Positions 24,221 to 36,824 are shown, numbered from the stretch's first letter. The stretch: 64,000 bases of DNA from Bactericera cockerelli (GCA_024516035.1 CM044958.1:26183517-26247516), one strand, 5' to 3'. A program made the numbers and translations. Notes: generated from the sequence alone by a model not told the origin.

Positions 24221-25726
24221 CATCTCTTATTTTCTCACCTGATTTTTCTTACTATTCAATTATTCTGGAATTCAGTGTCGGTTCCAAAGAGCAGAGTTTA
24301 AATTATTTATTTTCCTGCAGTGGTCGAGTGGTCTGAGGCACTCAGCTAGTGCGAGCACCTATAGTTTTCCCAATACCTAAAATAGGTATTATATTATAAT
24401 TATGTCATTTTTATTTGAGAGTCCAAGCACATAATTTGGTAATGGGTAATTGTCACTGGCAGAGTATAATCTGTTGTTACATGCTTCTTGCATCATCCTT
24501 GGTTCCCTTCCGGAAGGACGGGAACCAAGAGATGTTAGAGCTGTCTCTCGCTGTACCTGCGGTGATTTGAGGTGATTGGAGTGCGGTGATTGGAGCAGAC
24601 AAAACTTCGATACATACAAATATGGGAATAAAATAATATAGATGGTCACCAGACTATGCGTAATATTTCATTTGTACAAAATATATTGAAAATGATCATT
24701 GTTTTAGAGGTTTTAGATTATTGCATCAAGAGAAATGATTTCCTCACTTTAATTTCCTAAACTGCATAATTGCATATGCATACCTTTTGAATACAGGAAC
24801 TTATCCATCAGATAAAAGGACATGGTATTTAACATACATGTAATATTAGTAGGTATAGTATATTATACTAAATTTTAGATAGAATTACCTAATTTTATCC
24901 AAAATGAGCTAAGTGAAATTTCACTTTACCGGGTAATGACTCAATTTACCGGGGCTCTCCATTTTCTCTTCGTATGCCTAACATTCTATTTGTTGTCCTC
25001 TCATCTAACTTCCACTTCATCTCCGACCCCGCCCAGGTAAGCTGAAGTCTGGCAGAGCGATGCCTTCCATTTGCTTTCTTAATGCAGGTAGATGTTTGTT
25101 GAAATTAGCATACATATTACACGCTGAGTGTTCCAGCGAGGTACAAATGACGCAGGGGTAATTTTTCTTCTCCATGTACAAAAATATTTTATAACGTCAT
25201 TTCTTCTCGTATCTTCCGTTTTGTTTGTCTGAGAAACCTGGATACGAGATAGTCTTCACGTACAGGTGAGTGGCCTCTAGATTCTTAATCTCCATAAAAT
25301 AGAAGTTCCAAAAAAACAATCACCTAATAATGAAGCTACCAGAATATAACCGTTAGGGAAATAAGAGACAAATTCAATAAAGTTTTCTGCTAATTATACA
25401 TATAGCATCACCTGCATAACTAAACAGACATTATTGTTATTGCCTCAACAATGGATCTGAGAGGACCTAATTCGGCAGAAACGATGATGTAGACACATTC
25501 AGTTATGGTTACTTTTCACAAGATTTTGTCTCTATTCAGTTTTTGTATCCTCCACTCTTCCCTGTGGTGGCGGTGTATGTAATTTCACTCTTCCAACTTC
25601 AAACCAATCGACACATCAGTATCACATTCACATAGCGCTATCACCTATCACACATAGAAATTTCCATGAAAAAATTCTTTGTGGTTAAAAGTTAATCTCC
25701 AAGTCTTTATTTTGCTGCTAGCGAAG
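24221..25726. other. Intergenic, no gene seen
   Basis: Includes a tRNA-like scrap near 24318-24352 (GTGGTCGAGTGGTCTGAGGC) without a matching T-arm, probably SINE debris. Otherwise there is nothing supported. Confidence 0.35.
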
Positions 25727-26010
25727 ATTCACGTTGAATACACCAGATCTCATCCGAGCACTGAAGTTAAGCATCGTCCAGGACATTAACACTTAGACGA
25801 CCGGCATGGTTTTTCGTGAATTCTCTTGTGGGACCGGCGATAATACGGCTATCCGACCCCGTGTACCACCCGGTCCATTCCGTACGAACGTGCGTGTACC
25901 ACCGGTGGTACACCCGGTCGTCTACGTGTTAATCCGCATTTCATCAAGGCAATCCATGTTCTGCTAGCTCTTCCCGACCCCACTAAGGCTGGGTGAAAAT
26001 AATTTGAGTA
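25727..26010 (+). mobile_element. 5S-derived SINE interrupted by a TTAA element
   Basis: The 5S-like head GTTGAATACACCAGATCTCA and GCACTGAAGTTAAGCATCG (to 25784) is cut by the insert at 25790-25928. The SINE body then resumes with CCCCACTAAGGCTGGGTGAA and TTTGAGTAG. This nesting shows that the insert is younger than the SINE. Confidence 0.8.
25790..25928. mobile_element. piggyBac-like MITE (TTAA-flanked)
   Basis: TTAA lies on each side (25786-25789 and 25929-25932). Terminal inverted repeats are CACTTAGACGACCGG and CCGGTCGTCTACGTG, 14 of 15 paired. The 139-bp interior is unusually GC-rich for the window and holds a palindrome GTGTACCACCGGTGGTACAC. TTAA targeting is the hallmark of piggyBac elements; assignment rests on that alone. 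Confidence 0.8.
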
Positions 26011-26504
26011 GTTAGGTCACGACTGCGACGGTAGCGTTCAGCGGAGACCTTATTACAGTGTTAAGACACACTTTGAGCCCCAGAGCTGGGATCGGCGAGT
26101 GAGCACGAGGGACCACAAATTTCAGAACCCAACACTCATACATTGCTCTCAAGGACCACTAGAACCTATTCCCTATGAGAAACACATGGAAACGAATACC
26201 ATAGGGAGTACTCATGTCTTCAAAGTAAAGGAAAGTCGTGAATACCATATAGAGTAGGTACACAAGTCTACAGTGAAATTTCGGGTGAGGGACATAAATA
26301 TATGGTACTCATGTCCTTTGCGAAATGTCAGCTGAGGGTCATATATGGTATTCATGGGCTCAAAGTGTTAACACGCAGTCATTCATTAAGAACTGTTAAA
26401 ACTTATCGAAGTATTTTCATGCTGTTTCTGTTTACTTTAAAATGAGTAATTATTTAAATTTAACTCTTGAGGGTCTCTCCAAGTCCGCAGTCCGGCTTTG
26501 TGTT
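26011..26504. other. Intergenic with diverged internal repeats
   Basis: Loose repeats of ATATGGTA(C/T)TCATG-like words occur at about 26170-26370. No gene. Confidence 0.4.
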
Positions 26505-26558
26505 TACAGACCTACCTGTGCATACAGACCTACCTGTGTATACAGACCTACCTGTGCA
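26505..26558. repeat. 18-bp tandem repeat, three copies
   Basis: TACAGACCTACCTGTGCA is repeated at 26505, 26523 and 26541 with one substitution in the middle copy. Confidence 0.95.
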
Positions 26559-26574
26559 ACTTTCAAGGGCGAAT

Positions 26575-26684
26575 AATGAATAACAAGTCCCCTCAACTCG
26601 GGTTATAGTGCCCTGTGATTGGTTGAAACTCTTGAGGGTGTGTCTGGTTTATCTTAACTTTAATCCTGTTTCATAATTTGGCCC
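26575..26684. mobile_element. Partial Harbinger-like MITE (right end)
   Basis: Ends TTTCATAATTTGGCCC followed by TTA, and shares CTTGAGGG(T/C)GTGTCTG and CTTAACTTT with the complete element at 27393-27505. The left terminus is not present. Confidence 0.55.
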
Positions 26685-27271
26685 TTAGTGTACATTGGCC
26701 AGCCAGAATCAGCTCTTTTCCAGAAATGCTTAGTAAATGGTTCAAACGATTCTTTGTTTGAATCAGGGCAGTGCTTTATTTTACTTGGCGGTCCGGAGCA
26801 CTGCCCTAGGGCTACCTAGGATCCTATCATGTGCGACTTACCACGCATCTCATGTTACCTCTAGCCAAGCAGCTCCGAGGACCTTGAGTCTAGAAGCCGA
26901 GGGTTCTAGAATTTACTGTCAGCAAAAAATCCAGGAGTATAGGCACTAGGCAGCATATTACATATAAATACGCTGGCTCAGCAGTTTGTACCAGGGAGAC
27001 TATGTGGTAATTAGCTATCGATTCTATATACGGGGACTGGACATGTGTGTATTGTTTGGGTTTACTACGCATATTTTGTTCAAACCGGGATTACTCTACA
27101 TATTTACACTTATGCCATGATTGTCATGGGTTTAACGATGATTTCAAGCTATTCATTACATCAACTATAAAAAGGTCAGTGTTATCATGTGATATGATAG
27201 GACTACTCTTGAGAACCAAAAAGCACATTACTATTGGATGTTTGCATTTTCTTAAACACTTCTATCATAGA

Positions 27272-27378
27272 TAAGGCGCCGACATCCAAAGTACAGAGAA
27301 AAAATCTGACCCCGCCGGGATTCAAACCCGGGTCACCTGGAGTGCAAACCGAGCATGCTACCGCTAGGCCAAGGTTAA
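27272..27378 (-). mobile_element. tRNA-derived SINE family A, truncated
   Basis: On the minus strand the head reads TTGGCCTAGCGGTAGCATGC and GGTTTGAATCCCGGCGGGGT, as in the minus-strand copy at 51765-52066. Only the head and about 40 bp of body are present. It lies directly beside the MITE at 27393. Confidence 0.75.
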
Positions 27379-27392
27379 TAGATGACGTATTA

Positions 27393-27505
27393 AGGCCAAA
27401 TTATAAAACAGGATTAAATTCAATCTCAGTGGACACTATCCCTTAACTCGGCTTGAGGGCGTGTCTGACTTAGCTTAACTTTGATTCTGTTTCATAATAT
27501 GGCTC
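27393..27505. mobile_element. Harbinger-like MITE with TTA duplication
   Basis: TTA flanks both ends (27390-27392 and 27506-27508). The left end AGGCCAAATTATAAAACAGG and the right end (reverse complement GAGCCATATTATGAAACAGA) pair over about 30 bp with scattered mismatches. At 113 bp it is non-coding. A TTA target and GGCC-type ends suggest PIF/Harbinger; other copies or pieces are near 26684 and 49612. Confidence 0.7.
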
Positions 27506-27508
27506 TTA

Positions 27509-30474
27509 TTGTTGAATGAAGTTTTATCTTTGCACTCACAGGATCTATTCGTAAACTCTACATATTACCTATAATTAATATTCTTTGGGTGCGCGCAGAC
27601 GCATCCTATTATAATTATAGTCTGAAGAGCTAATCGTAGGATTTTATTTATTCAGGGATTTGTAAGCACTTGAGTAATTATTCTGTCAGTATAACTATTA
27701 GTAACTCCCGTGGGTATCGGTACTCTATGTATCTAATTTTCAATTATAAATTCCCAGTCGAGTGTCGAGCATGTATCGATCACTGCGGCTAGTACTCCAT
27801 CAATAGCTGCAATTGTAACTATGTAAGGTAAAAGATTTCGTATCCACCGGATAACTACATGATCATATCAGATATACAAGACATATATCTCCGATGAACA
27901 GCTATAGCTGACCACTTTTACTATCAAGGCCAAGAAGTTATCGCGTGAGACGGTTAGCATAATACTAGCATTACATCTATGTATCTCTCTAAATAGACAT
28001 AATCCTTACACTCACATCAGGAGCACCTTTCTTACTATGTACAATCGTACACTGGTATAATGTATCAGTATTTAGTCTGCTCCGGTTATATTGGTAGTAG
28101 TGACAGTAGATATCTCTAGAATACTGAGAGTAGCAGTAGAGCCCCACCTCTAATTTATAGAACTTTTTTGGAACAAAAGTATGTTCGTCAAACCATTCCC
28201 TGTACAAACTGTAGGTAGGTAGTACCTACACATTTAGTAGAACTACTTTCATTTTTCTATGAGAGCATTCTAAAATTGCGAGCTTTTAATAAAATGGAAT
28301 TTATTTCCGAGAAGTGAAAAAATGTATTTTTTAAAAATTCTCTGAGGGGGAAATAAAAATAGGTTCTGTAACTTGCTACAATTTTTTTGACACCCTGCAT
28401 GTGTATTTCTGTGTGTGTATTACCTACATAGGTTTTCAACTGAGCATCTAATTCTACTTACCAAATAAAATTTGCCTTTTATTTGGTACTTAGCTCAGAC
28501 GAAGTAATTGAATCCAGTACCGAGAGCTTTGTTAGTCTCAAGAAAAGTTTCAGGGATTTTAGTGCAAAAATTAGCCGACCTACGGTGCGAGTGTGTCTAT
28601 GTCTATACCACGGCACTTTTGATTGAACAGAATACCACACCCCCACGCTTGACCAATACCACTCCAGCCAGCCCTAGTATAATGTATTACAAGTTGTCCT
28701 AGAACGTGGTCATTTGTTCATGTGGCTACTTCTAATTAAAATATTAAGCAAGCACCTTGTATTCTGCTATGTTATTATGTAGAATAGTACCTAATAGGTA
28801 GTTTGTTACTATCTTGTAAGGCAATTGATACGCACAGGTACTTTACATTAACCAAACATCTGTATAAGACTAGTGGTTAGCGCTGCCGACTTCGCGTCTC
28901 GGTCATGTTGAAAATTTATTTATTTATTTTATAAACATTTGGATCAAGCTTTATTTACATCTTTTATATACAATGAACATGGTAACAAGTTAGAAATAAA
29001 TATAAACAAAGCCTGATCGTGATCAAGGGTGGTCATATTGCCTTCGGCATTCTCTTTAGCCAAGTAAGTAAAATTTAGCCAAGTAAGCCCCATTGTGATA
29101 TACATCTTGGATTTTATTCACATGATTATTGAAATAGGAATAAAAAATAAATGCCAGATATTAAATGGAGATAAAAAAGCTTTCATCGGTGTTGTGAAGG
29201 GAGTCGCCTATTTGTGACACACATTTACCGTGCTTTTAAGTCAGTATAGGTCTGTATTTGGTTCTCTGAGCTCCAAACATCCTATGGCAGCTGTTTTAGC
29301 TTTCTGGACAGCTGAAGAATCCTACCAAGACAAAACAGCTGTCCAGGGTTGTCCCAAATTTTAGTGTTGTGAAGGTAAATCTCTTACGCACTCAGTAATT
29401 AAAATATTTGTTAACAAACAAATGAGCTTATCAAACCTAATTCAAATTTCAAGGAGAATACAATACAATCATAATTATCAGTAACTCAAAATCTACTGGA
29501 GCATACTGATGATCGATCCAAAGTTATGGAATTGAGCACTAAATAACACAAAATCTTATCTTCAACAGCAAAGATCCCTTGCAATCCTTGCATGTTAAAA
29601 AAAAAGTTTAATTAACAGGTAACTAAGCTTCCTTAAGATTTTCAAGGCATAGTCAATCAAATTGGAAGAATACGTTTAGTTCAGATGATGTCTTCTCTCT
29701 ATAATCTCAGATTGGAGAACAGTTATACATACGCACGAGTAAATCTATACTAATTGTTCTTGTTTAACCAGGCGTGGAAATCTGTGAGCAAAACGATGCA
29801 ATGTCTCAACATCCGGGAATGACAGTTCTTTTTGTCTCGCACCAATTTGAGATGATCCAAATGTTTTTTCATCTATTCTTTGAAACTTGTATCCATTTAA
29901 CTTTACTATAATCCAAATTTGAAGGCGAATTTTCTGACCATTTCAAATACCTACTAAGTCGTCAAGGTTGCGCTATGATTTTGTCTCGCCCGCTTGTAAT
30001 CACAGGCGACCATTACATATTGTTACAGATACTATGACAAAGTCACCTTGCATGAAAGATGAGCGACTTTTATATTGGTATGAAAACTAAACGGCTCCTG
30101 CGACTGAGTCGCCTAGTGTGGAGGAAATCGGAATATTTTTATGAGAAAAACTGTCTTCTTTTAGACTGGATTATTAAACTGGTTCTACATCTAGAGAGAA
30201 TTGATTATTTTCCCTATTTAATAGTGTCCCAGGGTCACAATTGACGTATTTTCTAATTAATTTTTTTTTTGTCTGTTACAGGTAAATCAATGCGAGTATT
30301 GAAAATTATATCCGTCTATTCAAACACACAGGTATTAGCTGTCTGTAATATGTCGAATATCATATTATACAATACTAAGTACAAAATAACAGAGTAATTT
30401 CAATAACACATTTCCTAGTGCTATAATTGAAAGATGTAGAAAAGAACCATCAGCGGGATTCAAACCGGGAGGTA
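27509..30474. other. Intergenic, nothing firm
   Basis: A tRNA-like scrap at 28866-28905 (CTAGTGGTTAGCGCTGCCGA) is followed by A/T-rich repeat-like sequence to about 29100, perhaps SINE or LINE debris. ORFs of 60-72 codons are not recognisable. Confidence 0.35.
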
Positions 30475-33400
30475 ACGAATTATCTCCCGTTGACCTTTTC
30501 TTGGGCGCATTACGATTCGGCCCAAAAAGGTTTATGAAAAAGGTTTTCGATTTCAGGTAAAAAAGGTCACCGAACGATTCGGCCCAGTGCAACATTTAAA
30601 GTACCGTACATATTGAGGGATTTTTTATTATTCAACATTAAATTACGGAATTACCTTCTATGTATATCAGGCTTTGGCCTTCTATGTATTAGGCATGGCC
30701 TACTATGTATTTTACCTAACCCTACTATGAACCTAAGGCATTGCCTTCTATGTATTATCCCTAACCCTACTATATTCTTGAGGCATGGCCTTCTATATAT
30801 TTTACCTAACCCTACTTTATTCTTGAGGCATGGCCTTCTATGTATTTTACCTAACCCCAGTGGCGGCTCCTGACTTCCAGACTAGGTGAAGACAAATTAT
30901 ACCCAGAAGTATTGAAAAAATAAAATTATTAATTTATCAGATTTTAGTTCTTATGGTCTCATAAACACAGCCCATTGTAAGTTATGGCTGTTTCCCTGCA
31001 GAGCATGGTTTTCTCTCATACCAGTTTTGCATCATATAAGTTTTTATAGGTACTTTTTTTGGAGAACACTTGGTACTTAATAAATAAACAAGGCCAGCAG
31101 AACAATTTGTCAGCACTTGAGCTGTTACACAGCCATTCATTTTTCATAAGCCATTCAGGCTTGAACTGTATGGCTGTGGGGCAGGCATTTGCTTTACTTT
31201 TTTAGTGGTGGTTATAGTAATTGGAGAAATTGGACATCCAGTAATCATAATATCTTTCTTATCCTCATTACTTCTTAATCTGAATGGGGTTACTTTTAAT
31301 GTTTGAACCCCATGATTTTGTGGGAATCTCATTGTTTCTTTGAAATATTGTTATTAATTATTCATCTTAATAAAAAATAATTATTCATCTTAATAAAAAA
31401 TATTAACTAAAAGTTGGTAGGTAAAAAGGAATTAAAAAAAAAAATATTAGGATTATACCTCAGTAGATAGGTAGGTACAACATTTTAAAGAGGGGTTAGA
31501 ACTGGGAAGGAAAGAAAGTTAGTTGAAGACTAAAAATTACAATCCAAAACTGGAAGAAAATCCACCACCAGATTACAAAATAAATCTAAGAAAGATACTT
31601 ACTACAAATATAAAATCAGCTTAAATTTGTGTTACCATTGATGTTTAAATGACTATTTATGAAAAACACAGATATTGCCTTATAATTTTAAGTACTTCAC
31701 TGGAAGCTGTGTGCTTAGCTACCTGCAATCTGCATAATATTAATGTTATTTCTGACACTGAAAGAAGTACATAGCTACTTCATATTCAACTTATTATGAA
31801 AAGCACAGGTCAGATCAGGTAGGAATAATGTTTCTATCCTGTATCAAATACTGGGAAATAACTTTATTAACTTGTAACTAGTCACTTGATTACCGTTGAA
31901 AAGATTTGATAATAATCTAATAAAATTTAAAAAGTGCGCGACAAGATTTGTTTACATTCTAAAGATAAGAGATACAATGTTGCCAAGTTAATTTCATAGC
32001 TAAATTTCTACAAACTTCAAGAGCTATATTTTAAATTTAAAGAAATCCCTCAAATCATGTAAGACGTATTTATTTATTTAAAAAAATAATACTACACCGC
32101 CTGAACAGAATTTTCTCTTGAGAATTTCATTTCAACACGTCTAATTTCATGATTTTTTTTAAAGTGGTTCCATAGTCAGGATCTTAAACAGGACCACCAT
32201 TGTCCCTATAAAAAATTCTTGGAACAACTAGATACCAGATTATCTTATTTGGCTCAATTTCGGTACCTACATTAAATAATTATTTCCGAGATTTGACTTC
32301 AATCGAGATGTCCTTTTTAAGACTATAGTTGACAAGATACATAAATAGTTAAAATTTATTGGTATCGGCTATCGTTTAGGAACTATGTACAAAACTAGAA
32401 CCCAAAAAATGAGAAATAATATCCAAAATTCCTGACACAAAATCCTGTTTTCCTAACGCCTACGTTATTATTATTATTATTATTATTTTTAATATTACAA
32501 GATTGTGCTAGATATGGGAGGCTAAATCATTGACTGGTTTCCTAGGTCTGGCATAATGCTATTGGCAACAATGTTAATATCAAAAACACATGACATCTCA
32601 CATGGTATGTGGCTTCGTGACATTTCGTATGAGGTCGTGTAGATAATGTAAACTGAATACAACTGAAGACTGTCCTCAGTAGCATATTACATAGATATAG
32701 TTCTTGCCTAATATTTCATGATACCTACTTGGAAATACTCAACTCTGATTGGTTGATTCAAGGACAACTGAAGACAATTTCGAATTGTCTTCACATTTGG
32801 TGTTCTCCTTGGAAAGTAACATGAAATGTTAAGCAGCATTGATCTATTTTACACAAAGCTTACTCATTTTTTTTTTTTTTTCTTTTTCTTTGAGTTGGAT
32901 CAATTGTGCCATGTTCAAGGCATTATGAGTTGTGTTTTCACTGTTCAAAATTAGGTGAAAATGTCTTCAGTGTCTTCACCCGACGAGCCGCCACTGCCTA
33001 ACCCTACTATATTCTTGAGGCATGGCCTTTTATGTATATTACCTAACCCTACTGTCAAACACTCAAATAAACACTGATAACAAAGATGACTGTTACTAGT
33101 TCAAAACAATAACATCGTGAACATCGCCATTGTTCTCAGTTCTTTCAGGGCAACGTTTCCATACTATTTTATAGGGATTTTTTGGTGGAATGAAAGTGGG
33201 ACTTTTTGTTAGAATGAAAGTGGGACTTTTTGTGTGGGATCAAAACTTGATAGTGTGTTTTGGGACGAATCATGCTATGGAAAAGGTCTCCTCAGGTAAT
33301 TTGGGCCGAATCGTGAAGTTCCCCTTTTCTTACACGAGTTCCCTCCGGATTGTGAAGGGTTCACAACGAGTTCTCTCCCGAAAATATGACCATGCTTTTT

Positions 33401-33885
33401 TACATTAGGTATTAAGGAAAATGAAAACTAGAAAATTATCATTCTTATATAAGAATCAACTTTTTATAAGGACATCTTTAAAATCTCTAACTAATGAAAT
33501 AGCAATGCCTTGAGATCATAGTGGCCTAGTAGGGTTAGGCAAAATACATAGAAGGCCATGCCTCAGGATTATAGTAGGGTTAGGGATAATACATAGAAGG
33601 CAATGCCTCGGGTTTATAGTAGGTTTAGGTAAAACACATTAAAGGCCACCATGTGTTTATCGTAGGGTTAGGAAAAATACATAGAAGGCCATGCCTCAGG
33701 TCTAATTCAATGATACCTATTAGGTGTATCTTTTATAAAATTTATGCTAGGCCAAAACTATATAGGTGTAAACTCAGAAATGCAAGCAATGGGAGAGAAT
33801 TCGGCGTTGATAAAACCATGAGCGGGAGAGAACCCCTGGTACTCTACTTGACCAAGTTGGGTCGGGAGAGAACTCGGTGACGTCC
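30475..33885. mobile_element. Foldback structure with tandem-repeat arms
   Basis: The left arm is a 45-bp tandem repeat (units at about 30700, 30745, 30790 and 30835, continuing at 33005-33053). Its unit contains GGCATGGCCTTCTATGTATT and ACCTAACCCTACT. The right arm at 33503-33700 is the same array in reverse complement (about four units). Outside the arms and in the spacer are inverted copies of GGGAGAGAA (33791, 33824, 33864, inverted near 30484 and 33374) and CGATTCGGCCCA (30514, 30575, inverted near 33303). Arms of short tandem repeats in inverted orientation are typical of Foldback-type elements. Outer limits are approximate. Confidence 0.65.
30858..32996. mobile_element. hAT-type element inserted in the foldback arm
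   Basis: A perfect 8-bp target duplication CCTAACCC flanks it (30850-30857 and 32997-33004). The ends are CAGTGGCGGCTC... and its reverse complement, and GGTGAAGACA recurs just inside both ends. Subterminal TGAAGAC/GTCTTCA motifs cluster near 30887, 32664, 32767, 32790, 32962 and 32971. An 8-bp duplication with CAGTG ends is the hAT signature. The 2139-bp interior has no transposase-sized ORF, so it is non-autonomous or dead; a 62-codon minus ORF at 31144-31332 is unrecognised. Confidence 0.88.
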
Positions 33886-34503
33886 ATTCAAACCAGCCAC
33901 CACTCCGATCAACAGCCTAGTACATTTCACTCCTGTCACTTCTTACATCAGCATGGTCTCTGTCATTGACTCTCAACCATCTGCTAGAGGTAACTAGCTG
34001 GGAGACATATTAGTGCTCGTAAAATAACTTATCTTGTTGTAGCGCCATGTGTCTTGAAGGAGAAAAAAAAATAGTACCGTGCACAGAATTGAGATCTCAG
34101 CCATGGTGGCAGGGTTGTAGTGTAGGCAAATGATAGGTATTTAGTGCAAGCTGCCCAGAACTGATAAGGCAGGCCAGACCTTATACTCCTTATCCTTAGC
34201 TAGGCCAACCAGTTGTACTATTGAGACTTGAATGTGACTCTAGGTAGTTTAGGAACTTACAAGGTACTTCGGAAGACAATCATAATTATTTTTTATTTAC
34301 ACCGAGAGACTTAGGTAGATAAATAGTTTAAAGGTATAAAAAAAGTAACTTCATCCATTCAAAAGACGAACCTTCACTATTTTTGTAAAACACTTTAACA
34401 GGAGAGAAGTGTTTGGTGTTTTCTCACAATCAGGTGATATATAATAATTATGTGTTTCCGGAAAAAACTTCACCGAGAAATCCGCAATAATGCGCAAAAA
34501 TTC
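33886..34503. other. Intergenic, nothing recognised
   Basis: No gene or element boundary could be supported. Confidence 0.35.
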
Positions 34504-34690
34504 AGGTCGGGTTCTACGAAAAACACCTAACCTAAAAAACACCTGATAAACACGAAAAACGTTAGTTCCAAAGGATTCGTCAAGATAGCGCCAGTAGAGT
34601 TTTACTCTAGTAGAGCAAAACTAGTAGAGTTTTGTTTTTCGTGTTTTTCAGGTGTTTTTTAGGTTAGGTGTTTTTCGTAGAACCCGACCT
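34504..34690. mobile_element. 187-bp palindromic MITE
   Basis: AGGTCGGGTTCTACGAAAAA at the left end is mirrored at the right end. Arms of about 57 bp (34504-34560 and 34634-34690) flank a central spacer of about 73 bp. Arms carry AACACCTAACCTAAAAAACA. No clear target duplication. Confidence 0.85.
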
Positions 34691-35830
34691 CAATTGACGG
34701 ATAGCCAATAAAATTTAATAGCAATTGAGCATTCTGGGGTTAGTTAAAATAATATTATGTTTTTCAGTGACGTAATTGAATGAAAAATACCCAACACCTA
34801 ATTTCCAATTATGTGTTTTTAACACTAGAGACACTATTGTGAAACAAACACCTAAAAGAGTTTAGGTGTTTTACAATACAATTTTAAAATATTTTACCTA
34901 GAACCCTGTACTTTGTTGCCGCTATGGTTTTTGCCCGTTTCGGAATTCTGTTGATTATGAATGAATGTGAATGAAATTTATAGTTTAAATTTAAGTTTAA
35001 TTGTACAAAATATGTCATATGTCATAAAAAAATATATTATTATCACTCTCCCCGTCTTTCCTCTACTTATAAATCCTTCTCTCTTTTCTTACGAAACCAA
35101 TTCTGTTCCACTTGAAATTCTCTTGTCCTTTCATCGCATTTTGCACTACTCAAGTGTCCTCCCACCCAGGAAATTAATTGAGCATACCTTAGTCATTACA
35201 CTCCTTTCCTACATTATATACCGAAGGATTGGGTGGAAGAGATTGCCAAAGGCAATAATCCCGCCCTTTAGTTAGGACATAATTATGTATATATTTATTT
35301 ATTTTTTCCTCATTTTACTTCTTCTTATATTGTATATTATTAATTTGTAATTATCTGTGTTGTATATAATGTCCTTATTAATAGAGTGTAAAATAATACT
35401 ATGTAACTCGTCCTCCCACACTAGCATCTGATCAATCCGGCAACTGAATAACCCTGTATACAATTATTGTATACATGGCAATGCTCAGTATATATTGTAC
35501 AGAGATCTGGTTGTTCTCCTTGGTGTAGGTAGAATAATTTGCTGTAATTTTAACCCTCCAAACTTATCAGGCTCTGTAAATTGAAAGGATTGCCAAATCA
35601 CTTTCACATGACCGGGGGCGTCTCTGAGATAACACTAGGTAGGTACACTCGGTACAGCTGAGTTCGCTGGCTCTATTCATCCATATAAGGATCAACATGA
35701 AGTGACTGCCTCCAGTGACTTATAGGGTAAAAGGGTATATTATAAACAAAGTATAGATACTAGATTGTGTCATTATTTTAGGCACGTGTAAAAGATTCCG
35801 AACTTCTGACGACGTCATTTCATTGATTTA
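34691..35830. other. Intergenic, possible LINE/SINE debris
   Basis: Sequence around 35215-35275 (GGAAGAGATTGCCAAAGGCA) resembles the 3' end of a retroposon, but I cannot delimit it. A 104-codon ORF at 34961-35275 has no recognised motif. Confidence 0.3.
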
Positions 35831-36629
35831 TACAGTATGTTTCAGAAAAGGTGGCCACCCCCTCGTAACTTTTGAACGCGACGGAATTTTTCAATTCTGT
35901 AAAGTCCTAGGTATAGGAAGTGCCCTATGGCCCATCCTGTGGTCATATTTATTTTTGGCCCCGGTCGGCCCTTCCGGCTTTTAGGCCATATTTTTTCATT
36001 TTTCTCACGAATTTTAAATGGAATGCTATATTTTTTATTCCTGTTAATTAAAGTCCAAGTTAGGCTGAGTATAATGAGCTTTTAAAATTTTCAAAAACCT
36101 TATCAGGGGCGGAGCTAGTAGGGTGCAAGTTTCAAAATTGTTACACCCTGTATTTCAGCGTTAGTTAGATTTTTTAGTACTTTTTTTATGTTCATAGGTT
36201 CAAAATATTGTTTTACACCATATGAAATCAAAAAAGTATTCTTGTTTACTTCTAATCAGGGTCATAGTAAGGTTTTTGTAAAAGTACTTTTTTTCTCACG
36301 TCAATTTTTCCGTAAATTAATAGTGTTCTCGAAATTGGAATTTTTAGAGGTGAAAGTCTGCAGTGACATATGTTTTTTATGCTTGAAATCGAAAGAAAAC
36401 TTAACGGAGAAGCGATTAAAATCATAAAAAAAGCCATTTAACCTGCTAGTTTTTTCACGACAGTGTCCGGTAAAGTGGGTGAATTTCGTATTGGATTTTT
36501 TGTTGTTGAGGAAACACAATTGGCATAGAAAATAAATAATACCTAATAAGGGAATAATACTTCAAATAACATAATTAAATGCGAAATTAAATGAAGATTA
36601 TTTCTTCTAAATCAGTGCCGGATATTTTT

Positions 36630-36632
<3 letters not shown>

Positions 36633-36670
<38 letters not shown>
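36633..36670. repeat. (TC)n microsatellite at the palindrome arm end
   Basis: About 37 bp of TCTC at the inner end of the left arm. Only a short GAGAGAGA counterpart is kept in the right arm (37181-37188), so the tract expanded or contracted on one side. Confidence 0.9.
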
Positions 36671-36673
<3 letters not shown>

Positions 36674-36824
36674 CCTCTTTAAAATAATTGAATTGGTTTA
36701 ATTTTCACCCTCAAGAGTTTGGTACTTGACCTGGTATTTTTTTCTCTTAAATTTCGAGATAATTAGATTTTTATTTAGAGACCTGGTATTCATTACTAGC
36801 AACACCAGTATGATTTTTTTTAAA

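Noticed and set aside
24318..24352. tRNA-Leu/Ser-like start
   Set aside because: Only a D-arm-like stretch is present. No T-arm follows within tRNA distance.
30440..30490. tRNA-like T-arm on the minus strand (GGTTTGAATCCCGC)
   Set aside because: No D-arm or anticodon arm could be matched beside it. It is probably SINE debris at the foldback edge.
30700..33700. Telomere-like CCTAA repeats
   Set aside because: ACCTAACCCTACT is only one part of a 45-bp unit. No tandem TTAGG array exists.
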